Shown: positions 57,735 to 64,000 of the stretch, in pieces | How the letters are laid out: the number at the start of each line of letters is the position of its first letter | Numbering within the stretch: position 1 is the first letter of the stretch | NCBI GenBank assembly: GCA_963750255.1 | Contig: CAVVPZ010000008.1 | Location: 124,001-188,000, forward strand | From: DATLED01 sp963750255 | GTDB taxonomy: Bacteria > Actinomycetota > Acidimicrobiia > Acidimicrobiales > CADCTF01 | Direction: 5' to 3' | DNA length: 64,000 nucleotides | Notes under the pieces: model-generated | Seen by the model: the letters and a program-made list of their open reading frames with translations, nothing else | Told to the model about the DNA's origin: nothing | Database searches by the model: none | Made by a program: the position numbers and the translations under genes

Positions 57735-59388
57735 GGTCGATGGTGTGAAATTTGCCGTATGGGCCCCTTCGCCGGCCAAGGTCGCGCTTGCCATCGATGG
57801 CGCATCGCTGCCCATGGTCAGGGTCGAGGAGCGGCCGGGATGGTGGGAGGTCGACGCCGAGGCCCGACCCGGTTCGCGCTATGGGTTCGCCCTCGACGAC
57901 GGGCCCGTCCGGCCTGATCCTCGGTCGCCCTGGCAGCCCGACGGTGTCGACGGGCTGTCGGCCGTCGTCGATCACGACGCGTTCGAGTGGGGCGATGGCG
58001 CCTGGCGGGGGATCCCCCTGGCCAGCGCCGTCGTGTACGAGTTGCACATCGGAACGTTCAGCGCCGCGGGTACCTTCGACGGGGCCATCGAACGCCTCGA
58101 CCACCTGGTGGATCTCGGCGTCGATGCGGTGGAGATCATGCCGGTCAACGAGTTCTCAGGTGAGCGGGGCTGGGGGTACGACGGCGTCGACCTGTTCGCC
58201 CCACACCAGGCATACGGCGGTCCCGACGGGTGCAAGCGATTCGTCGATGCCTGCCACCGGGCCGGCCTGGCCGTGATCGTCGATGTCGTCTACAACCACC
58301 TCGGGCCGGCCGGGAACTACCTCGGCGAGTTCGGTCCCTACTTCACGGACAAGTACGCCACGCCATGGGGCATGGCCGTCAACCTCGACGATCGGGGGAG
58401 CGACGAGGTGCGGCGGTTCTTCCTCGACAACGCCCGCATGTGGCTCCACGACTACCACTTCGACGGGCTGCGGGTCGACGCCGTCCACGCGTTGATGGAC
58501 CACTCGGCGACGCACCTGCTCGAAGACCTGGCTGCTGAGGTCGAAGCTGAATCGGCCTCCTCCGGCCGAACCCGATTCGTGATCGCCGAGAGCGACCTCA
58601 ACGACCCGCGGGTGGTGGCCCGCCGGGAGGTCGGCGGCTACGGCATGGACGCCCAGTGGAGCGACGACTTCCACCATGCGCTCCATGCGCTCCTGACCGG
58701 TGAACGCTCGGGGTACTACGCCGACTTCGGTTCGCTCGAACAGGTCGCCGCCGCGCTTCGTCGGGCGTTCGTGTACGCCGGCGAGTTCGTCCCCGACCGC
58801 GGGCGCCGCCACGGCCGCGTCCCGGTCGGCATTCCGGGCTGGCGCTTCCTCGGCTACCTGCAGGACCACGACCAGATCGGCAACCGGGCCCAGGGCGAAC
58901 GCTCGTCGCATCTCCTGTCGCCGGCCCGGCTTCAGATTGCCGCCGCCCTCGTGTTGACATCGCCGTTCGTCCCGATGCTCTTCATGGGCGAGGAGTGGGG
59001 GGCGACGACCCCCTTCCAGTACTTCACCGACCACGATGACGAACTGGGGCGAGCGGTGAGTGAAGGCCGCCGCAGCGAGTTCGCCAGCTTCGGGTGGTCG
59101 CCCGAGGAAGTTCCCGATCCACAAGACCCTGCCACCTTCGAGCGCTCACGCCTCGACTGGGACGAGCGAACGTCGGGACACCACGCCGACCTCCTCGCCT
59201 GGCACCGTCGGCTCATCGCGTTCCGTCGTTCGCATCCCGAACTCACCGACGGTCGCCTCGATCTCGTCGACGTCACCGTCGGCGACGACCAGCAGTCGCT
59301 GACGATGCGGCGCGGTCGCGTCGAGGTCGCCGTCGACCTCGACGCCGACACCGTGTCGGTCACCTGCTCCGACTGCGGCCCCCTCTGA
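57709..59388 (+). CDS. treZ: Maltooligosyl trehalose trehalohydrolase
   Basis: TreZ cuts trehalose from maltooligosyl-trehalose, completing the TreXYZ route. The 559-residue GH13 protein shows an N-terminal CBM48-like domain (VKFAVWAPSPAKVALAID), VDVVYNHLGPAGNYL, DGLRVDAVHALMDH (nucleophile Asp), VIAESDLNDPR (acid Glu) and LQDHDQIGNRAQGERSS. Start ATG 57709 overlaps treY by 26 bases; GTG 57727 is an alternative. Repeat copy D follows the stop. Confidence 0.95.
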   Translation: MATRSPVPEVDGVKFAVWAPSPAKVALAIDGASLPMVRVEERPGWWEVDAEARPGSRYGFALDDGPVRPDPRSPWQPDGVDGLSAVVDHDAFEWGDGAWRGIPLASAVVYELHIGTFSAAGTFDGAIERLDHLVDLGVDAVEIMPVNEFSGERGWGYDGVDLFAPHQAYGGPDGCKRFVDACHRAGLAVIVDVVYNHLGPAGNYLGEFGPYFTDKYATPWGMAVNLDDRGSDEVRRFFLDNARMWLHDYHFDGLRVDAVHALMDHSATHLLEDLAAEVEAESASSGRTRFVIAESDLNDPRVVARREVGGYGMDAQWSDDFHHALHALLTGERSGYYADFGSLEQVAAALRRAFVYAGEFVPDRGRRHGRVPVGIPGWRFLGYLQDHDQIGNRAQGERSSHLLSPARLQIAAALVLTSPFVPMLFMGEEWGATTPFQYFTDHDDELGRAVSEGRRSEFASFGWSPEEVPDPQDPATFERSRLDWDERTSGHHADLLAWHRRLIAFRRSHPELTDGRLDLVDVTVGDDQQSLTMRRGRVEVAVDLDADTVSVTCSDCGPL

Positions 59389-59395
59389 ACCAACC

Positions 59396-59469
59396 CGTTT
59401 GGGTGGCCGAAACGGCGGCCGAATCGGCCGCCACAACGGCATCCAGCGACCGGAACGGCCACACCGACG
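59396..59469. repeat. Palindromic intergenic repeat, copy D (U, U', 8 bp, U')
   Basis: Unit 59396-59418 is followed by the inverted unit 59416-59438, an 8-bp spacer and a second inverted unit 59447-59469, the same layout as copy A. It separates the convergent treZ and aldo/keto reductase genes, eight bases after one stop and eight before the other. Confidence 0.8.
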
Positions 59470-59476
59470 ACGTTGT

Positions 59477-60406
59477 TCAGCGCTTGGTGATGGCGTCGAC
59501 CTCGGCCCGCTCGTCGTCGGTGAGCTTCCAGCCGACGGCCGACGCGTTGTCGCGGGCCTGCTCGGGCTTGGTGGCACCGGCGATGACCGAGCCCATGTGG
59601 GGGAGGCCGGCCAGCCACGACATCGCCAGTTCGAGCAACGAATGCCCCCGGCCGTCGGCGAAGGCGGTCAGGCGCTCGACGATGTCGAAGGCCTGATCGT
59701 TGAGTGCTCGCTGCCGGCGCTCCTCGGGCATCGAGGCCAGGCGGGTGCCCTCGGGCGGTTCGGCGTCGCGGCGGTACTTGCCGGTGAGCATGCCGGAGGC
59801 CAGTGGGAAGTAGGGGAGGATCGAGGCCCCGTTTCGTTCGCAGGCGGCGACGGTGTCGGTCTCCTGGCGGCGGTCGAGCAGGCTGATCTGGTTCTGGACA
59901 CTGACGAATCTGGCGGTGCCCCGAGCCTCGGCCGCCGACGAGGCCGAGTCGAGCCGCGCGCCGTCGAAGTTGGAACAGCCGATCTCGCGGACCTTGCCCT
60001 CGTCGACCAACTCGTGCAGGGCACCGAGGGTGTCTTCGAGGGGCGTGTTCTCGTCGGGGAAGTGGAGTTGGTAGAGGTCGATGTGGTCGGTGCCGAGGCG
60101 CCGGAGCGAGTCCTCGCACGCCGAGCGGACGTAGGCCGGCGACGCGCCCGACTTGCCCTCGCCGAGCGGGGCGCCGAACTTCGTGGCGATGACCACCTCG
60201 TCGCGATGCCCGGCAATCGCCTTGCCCAGCAGGACCTCGGACTTCGTCCCCCCGTAGACGTCGGCCGTGTCGAAGAGCGTGATGCCGGCGTCGCGGGCGG
60301 CGTCGACGACGGCTTTGGTCTGGGCTTCGTCGATGCGCATGCCGAAGTTGTTGCAGCCCAATCCGACGAGCGACACGGTCAGGCTTCCGATGGTGCGGGT
60401 CTCCAT
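59477..60406 (-). CDS. Aldo/keto reductase
   Basis: A 309-residue NADPH-dependent aldo/keto reductase of the AKR11/YajO-like group. The tetrad can be seen: Asp and Tyr in LFDTADVYGGTKSE, Lys in VVIATKFG, His in LYQLHFPDENTPLE. The VREIGCSNFDGARL and PYFPLASGMLTGKYRRD segments fit the family. The substrate is unknown. The ATG at 60406 (METRTIGSLTVS) is preferred over one nine bases upstream. It converges on treZ through repeat copy D. Confidence 0.88.
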   Translation of the reverse strand: METRTIGSLTVSLVGLGCNNFGMRIDEAQTKAVVDAARDAGITLFDTADVYGGTKSEVLLGKAIAGHRDEVVIATKFGAPLGEGKSGASPAYVRSACEDSLRRLGTDHIDLYQLHFPDENTPLEDTLGALHELVDEGKVREIGCSNFDGARLDSASSAAEARGTARFVSVQNQISLLDRRQETDTVAACERNGASILPYFPLASGMLTGKYRRDAEPPEGTRLASMPEERRQRALNDQAFDIVERLTAFADGRGHSLLELAMSWLAGLPHMGSVIAGATKPEQARDNASAVGWKLTDDERAEVDAITKR

Positions 60407-60416
60407 GGCCGGCAAC

Positions 60417-60650
60417 CTAGACGGGGGGCGGTGACGCCGGCCGGTCGGAACGCTTGGGCCGGGTGGCCAGGTTCACCGAGGTGGCCAGCAGCACCGAGAC
60501 GAGCAGGACGAGGAGCCACCAGACGTTGATGCCCCGGGCGGTGGCTGCGACCGTGAGCAGGATCGTGATCAGCGTGCCGGCTCCGAGTCGCCAGTCGTCG
60601 CCGACGATGAAGTCGTACCAGAAGCGACCGAAGGTGATCAGGAACCTCAT
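60417..60650 (-). CDS. Small two-span membrane protein
   Basis: A 77-residue protein starting MRFLITFGRFWYDFIVGDDW, with two hydrophobic helices (GAGTLITILLTVAATARG and VWWLLVLLVSVLLATSVNLAT) and a basic Pro-rich tail. No family is recognised. Its ATG overlaps the stop of the larger membrane protein upstream (ATGA), so the two are translated together and may form one complex. Confidence 0.65.
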   Translation of the reverse strand: MRFLITFGRFWYDFIVGDDWRLGAGTLITILLTVAATARGINVWWLLVLLVSVLLATSVNLATRPKRSDRPASPPPV

Positions 60651-61396
60651 GCGTGGCTTCCGATCGGGGTGAGGCGGGCATGGCGGCGCCGCAGAGAGGA
60701 GACGAGCACGGTGCTGAAGGCGAACAGATAGGCGAGGATGCCGACGATAGCGAGGTCGGCGCCCGGCCACTCGACCCCGGCGCCCTCGCCGACCCAGAAG
60801 AGTCCGAAGGTCGTGAGCATCAACCCGACGGCGTACTTCATCGTGTTCTCAGGAACCCGACTGAGGGGACGATGCAGGAAGAGTCCGACCATGAAGGTGA
60901 CCACGGCGGCGACGCCGGCACCGACGGCTGCGAGGGGCACGTTGTCCTGGGCTCCGCCCAGCGTCACGACGATGAACGCGACCTCGAGGCCTTCGAGGAA
61001 CACCCCCTTGAACGACACCGTGAACGTGTACCAGTCGATGGCACTGGCGTCACGGGGCGCGGCGAGCGCGGCCCGCTCCTCCTCGAGGAAGATCGCGTCT
61101 TCGTCGTGGAGCGCCTTGTAGCCCGTGGAGCGCAGGATCGCCTTGCGCAGCCACTGGAGGCCGAACACGAGCAACAAGCCGCCGACGACCAGGCGCATCC
61201 GGTCGATGGGGAAGACAGCCAGGGCCGGGCCCAAGGCCGCGACCACGACCGAGAGCGCGGCGAGGGCGACACCGGCGCCGATGACGGCCGACCGCCAACC
61301 GCGAGTGACCCCAACGGCGAGGACGATCGTGAGCGCCTCGACCATCTCCACCACGCAGGCCGTCGACGCAGCCAAGACCAAGAAGATGTCGTGCAC
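60647..61396 (-). CDS. Predicted membrane protein, COG4280-like
   Basis: About 249 residues with around seven hydrophobic helices. Two similar acidic helices, VVEMVEALTIVLAVGV and KGVFLEGLEVAFIVVTLGG, face each other in an internal repeat reminiscent of cation exchangers (Gdt1/TMEM165 or FTR1-like acidic pairs). The transported ion, if any, is unknown. GTG 61396 is chosen because it begins the first helix (HDIFLVLAASTACVVEMV) and leaves 32 bases to the divergent regulator. It is probably controlled by the dyad in that gap. Confidence 0.65.
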   Translation of the reverse strand: MHDIFLVLAASTACVVEMVEALTIVLAVGVTRGWRSAVIGAGVALAALSVVVAALGPALAVFPIDRMRLVVGGLLLVFGLQWLRKAILRSTGYKALHDEDAIFLEEERAALAAPRDASAIDWYTFTVSFKGVFLEGLEVAFIVVTLGGAQDNVPLAAVGAGVAAVVTFMVGLFLHRPLSRVPENTMKYAVGLMLTTFGLFWVGEGAGVEWPGADLAIVGILAYLFAFSTVLVSSLRRRHARLTPIGSHA

Positions 61397-61412
61397 CCGC
61401 AACTCCCGTTCT

Positions 61413-61428
61413 GTAGTGTCCACTACAA
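61413..61428. promoter_or_regulatory. Operator dyad between membrane protein and RpiR regulator
   Basis: TGTAGTG (61413-61419) and CACTACA (61422-61428) are perfect inverted arms with a two-base spacer, ending directly before the regulator ATG. The 32-base divergent gap holds little else, so it probably serves both genes and lets the regulator repress itself and the membrane operon. Confidence 0.6.
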
Positions 61429-62310
61429 TGACGCAAACCGACGCGGAGAACGCTACAGGACGATTGCGCACGCGTGTCCATCAAGTCACGAGCCCGGCCG
61501 AACAGCGGGTGGTCGAGTTCCTGTTGCAGGCCGGCACGCGTGCGGCGGCGATGTCGGCCCAGGAGATCGCGGTCGAGGCCGGCACGAGCGATGCCACCGT
61601 GGTGCGGACGGCGAGGACGCTCGGGTACGAGGGATTGCGCGACCTGCGTCGCGGCCTGGCCGACGACGACGACGACGCCGACCTCTCGGCGCGACTCGAC
61701 GCGACGATCGGCACGCTCGGACGCGACGACGACTTTCTCGCCGCCGCCATCAGTGGTCACCTCGAGGGTCTCGACACCATGGTGCGACGCATCACCCCCG
61801 AGGCGTTCGACGCCGCTGTGGCAATGCTGGCGTCGGCGCCCCACACGTGGTGGTGCGGCACGGGGCCATCGGGTCACCTGGCCGGTTATGCCGCCTTCTT
61901 GTCACGTCGCCTCGGCCGACCGTCGGGTGCGTTCGTGCACTCGGGATCGAGCCACGCCGACGAACTCCTGGCTCTGGACAAGGACCATGTCGTCGTCGTG
62001 CTCGCGTACTGGACGCGTCCATCCGTACGTCGAGGTCCTGTTGCGGCGGGCCGACGATGTCGGTGCCAAATCGATCCTGATCACCGACACGTTGGGGCAT
62101 CGGCTGTCGTCGCCGGCCGACCTCCGCCTCAACGCCGGAAGGGGCACCCCGGGGCTCTTCGCCAGTCACGCCCCGACCATCGTGTTGTTGGAGGCGCTCG
62201 TGTTGGCGACGGCTGCGGCCGATCCTGCCCGATCCGAGGCCGCGCTCGGCGAGCTCAACCGGCTGCGGCGCGAACTTGCCGGCAAGCCCTTCGACGTCGA
62301 CCCCGACTGA
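61429..62310 (+). CDS. MurR/RpiR-family transcriptional regulator, one frameshift
   Basis: A regulator of about 293 residues: N-terminal HTH_6 domain (SPAEQRVVEFLLQ, AMSAQEIAVEAGTSDATVVRTARTLGYEGLRDLR) and C-terminal SIS sugar-phosphate-binding domain (TWWCGTGPSGHLAGYAAFLSRRLGRPS, VLAYWRVHPYVEVLLRRADDVGAKSILITD). An extra base near 62014 breaks the SIS domain. The ATG directly abuts the operator dyad. The ligand may be a sugar phosphate, but the target membrane operon gives no clear sugar link. Confidence 0.85.
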
Positions 62311-62315
62311 CCGGA

Positions 62316-63347
62316 TTAGAAGCGGCGCTTGGGACGGCGCGCCCGGGTGCGGCGGGCTGGGTCGCCGCCGCCGACCCAGTCGTTGCCGTCGAGTCGAGCG
62401 AGGCTGGCCTCGATGTCGAAGGTGAGCCAGCGAGCGAGTTGCGGATGGACGGGGTGCTGCCAGAGGCCGTACGGACCCCGTTGTCGCTCGATGAAGCCCA
62501 GAAGGTCGGCGACTGCAGGGTGTTCGGCAGAGACGCCGCACCGCGATGCGAGGTCGAGAACGAAGGCGGGGTCGTTGCTCACATAGAACGTGAACACCCC
62601 CGAGGCTCGCTCGAGCCCGACCAGCCTCGACACCTCCCAGCCGAGCGAGGCTGCGTGCTGGTTGGGCTGGGCCAAGAGGTGCTCGACGCCGACGCGGGCG
62701 ACATCGGAATGGCGGCGCTCGGGATGGAGAGCGAAGCAGGCGACGACACCGGTGGTTGCCGATCGGCAGCCCTCGCCCGGATTGAGCTTGCGGTATTCGG
62801 GATCCTCGCCTGACGACCGGCCGTCGAGGCCGAGGTCGGCCTTGTGCGAGCCCGTCCACGAGCCGTCTCGGAGCCGCTGCCCGATGAGCCATTCGTAGGC
62901 CCGCTCGGCGCGGGGGTCGGCTGCGAACCCGGCGGCGGCCACGCCCCGCAGCGGAAGCGCGGTCTGCATGGTGATCATGCGATAACTCTCGGCTGGTGTC
63001 AGGGCTGCCGGCGCTTGGCCCCGTCGCCGCGTCGAACGCGGGGACGGGTCGTCTCCTACGGGCCACGATCCGTCGGGCTGTTGCCGAGCGAAGATCGCCT
63101 CGACGGCGTCGCCGAGCGCTGGTCCTCGGTAGCCGAGATGTGAGAGGCGGCAGAGAAGGTACCCAGCTTCCCGCGGCCGGCCGTGGGCTGGCGCCAGCCG
63201 CTCGACGATCGAGCGAATGTCGGCACTTCGATCGACCTCGGCGCGCCATCGCGCCACCTCGTCGTCGTGTTCGGCCGCCGCCCCGAGTTCGACGGCCGCC
63301 CGCCACCGAAGCGACGGGTCCGGGTCTCCAAGAAGCAACGGGTTCAT
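62316..63347 (-). CDS. Prenyltransferase/squalene-cyclase-like toroid protein
   Basis: A 343-residue cytoplasmic protein of repeated helix pairs. QQPDGSWPV and LRDGSWTGS resemble QW-like motifs of squalene-hopene cyclases and prenyltransferase beta subunits, but the catalytic DxDD of cyclases is not seen. It is much shorter than a cyclase (about 650 aa). A substrate-binding or degenerate role is possible. The ATG at 63347 overlaps the uvrA-like stop (TGATG). Function unknown. Confidence 0.6.
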   Translation of the reverse strand: MNPLLLGDPDPSLRWRAAVELGAAAEHDDEVARWRAEVDRSADIRSIVERLAPAHGRPREAGYLLCRLSHLGYRGPALGDAVEAIFARQQPDGSWPVGDDPSPRSTRRRGQAPAALTPAESYRMITMQTALPLRGVAAAGFAADPRAERAYEWLIGQRLRDGSWTGSHKADLGLDGRSSGEDPEYRKLNPGEGCRSATTGVVACFALHPERRHSDVARVGVEHLLAQPNQHAASLGWEVSRLVGLERASGVFTFYVSNDPAFVLDLASRCGVSAEHPAVADLLGFIERQRGPYGLWQHPVHPQLARWLTFDIEASLARLDGNDWVGGGDPARRTRARRPKRRF

Positions 63348-64000
63348 CACAGCGCCGCCGCCACGTACGGTGCCGTCGCCGTGGCCGACGTCGCGAGGTC
63401 CTCGGGGGTTCCTTCGAAGACGATTCGGCCTCCGTCGGGTCCCGCTCCGGGTCCGAGCTCGATGAGCCAGTCGCACGTCGCCAAGAGGGCGGGATCGTGC
63501 TCGACGACGATGACCGAGTTGCCGGCGTCGACCACCGCCGCCAGCGTCGCCGCCAGCACGGCGACATCGGTTGCCTGGAGACCAACGGTGGGCTCATCGA
63601 GAACGAAGAGCGCCGACCCCTTGGTCCGGCGGGCGAGTTCCTTGGCCAACTTGAGGCGTTGCGCCTCCCCGCCGGAAAGGCTCCACCCGGGTTGGCGGAG
63701 CACCAGGTAGCCCAGGCCGAGCGCGATCGCTGCCTGCCCAGCGCGACGGACGACGTCCCTGTCGCCCCACACCTCGACGACTTCGGTGATCGTGAGCCCC
63801 TCGAGATCGGCCAGCGTTGCGCCCCGCTCGACCAGCGAGATCGCCTCCCGGCGGTAGCCGGAGCCCGCGCAGGCGTCGCAGGTCTGGGTGACCGACGGGA
63901 GGAACCACATGCTTTCCTGCCAGGCGCCCCGCCCGTCGCAGCCGTCGCAGGCGTAGCGGAGATCCTTGAGCGTGAGGCCCAGCTCCATGGCCGTCTCGCT
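63347..64000 (-). CDS. UvrA-like excinuclease ATPase, 5' part outside window
   Basis: The C-terminal 218 residues of a UvrA-family ABC ATPase. Visible parts are the zinc-finger pair CDGCDGRG...CDACAGSGY, SLSGGEAQRLKLAKELARR (ABC signature), LFVLDEPTVGLQATDV (Walker B) and VIVVEHDPALLATCDWLIELGPGAG. UvrA senses DNA damage in nucleotide excision repair. The pairing with a toroid-protein gene and details such as TKGSALF suggest the shorter UvrA2/drug-resistance-type paralogue rather than housekeeping uvrA, but most of the gene lies beyond the right edge. Confidence 0.85.
   Translation of the reverse strand, partial: SETAMELGLTLKDLRYACDGCDGRGAWQESMWFLPSVTQTCDACAGSGYRREAISLVERGATLADLEGLTITEVVEVWGDRDVVRRAGQAAIALGLGYLVLRQPGWSLSGGEAQRLKLAKELARRTKGSALFVLDEPTVGLQATDVAVLAATLAAVVDAGNSVIVVEHDPALLATCDWLIELGPGAGPDGGRIVFEGTPEDLATSATATAPYVAAAL

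Overview
The window is GC-rich actinobacterial chromosome. GTG and TTG starts, ATGA or GTGA stop/start overlaps, lipoproteins, a split CrtYc/CrtYd lycopene cyclase, an mtrAB-lpqB-like module and treXYZ all fit Actinomycetota. The 42-residue GYWL..DGGVF..GDA surface repeats and the cell-envelope content suggest class Acidimicrobiia (inference; no rRNA is present). About twenty real genes are broken by single-base shifts while both halves stay well conserved, so the assembly very probably carries indel errors. Such genes are annotated here across the break.

Region 1 (1-8.75 kb): isoprenoid and carotenoid genes. These are dxs (cut by the window edge), crtYc-crtYd-crtZ on plus, and crtE-crtI-crtB on minus. 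Together they give GGPP, phytoene, lycopene, beta-carotene and zeaxanthin. A large secreted beta-helix plus repeat protein lies between the two arms. Region 2 (8.9-12.4 kb): a class III nucleotide cyclase, an SDR and a sugar-epimerase-like protein, with two copies of a palindromic intergenic repeat, then a PAP2 enzyme.

Region 3 (12.4-33.8 kb) is the most unusual part. A minus-strand envelope operon (membrane-anchored type I substrate-binding protein, single-span protein, mycosin-like subtilase, flippase-like protein, PAP2) diverges from a plus-strand run of about a dozen mostly coupled genes. That run is moxR, DUF58, a transglutaminase-like protein without its catalytic triad, a lipoprotein, livH/livM, an MFS-LivF-LivG fusion, a cupredoxin-like lipoprotein without copper ligands, three more lipoproteins and two membrane-anchored proteins. 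I read it as one candidate envelope transport or surface-processing system built around a rewired branched-chain-amino-acid-type ABC transporter.

Region 4 (33.8-43.7 kb): a hotdog thioesterase, tldD with two tandem tldE paralogues, recQ, a PHP phosphoesterase, uppP, a SAF/CpaB-like protein, MTA phosphorylase and an FmdB zinc ribbon. Region 5 (43.7-50.2 kb): a GGDEF sensor, galU-moeA-moaA-moaC, a SepX/Rv0996-like membrane protein and tRNA-Ala(CGC). Region 6 (50.3-59.4 kb): an OmpR-type regulator, a histidine kinase and a GerMN lipoprotein, followed 9 bases later by treX-treY-treZ, which suggests envelope or osmotic sensing coupled to trehalose synthesis from glycogen. Region 7 (59.5-64 kb): an aldo/keto reductase, two small membrane proteins divergent from an RpiR regulator with a clear operator, a prenyltransferase-like toroid protein and the 3' end of a uvrA-like gene.

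Four copies of a modular palindromic repeat (23-bp units, 8-bp spacers) sit at gene ends and look like an undescribed REP/BIME-type family. Several genes have TANNNT boxes 6-8 bases before the start codon, consistent with leaderless transcripts.
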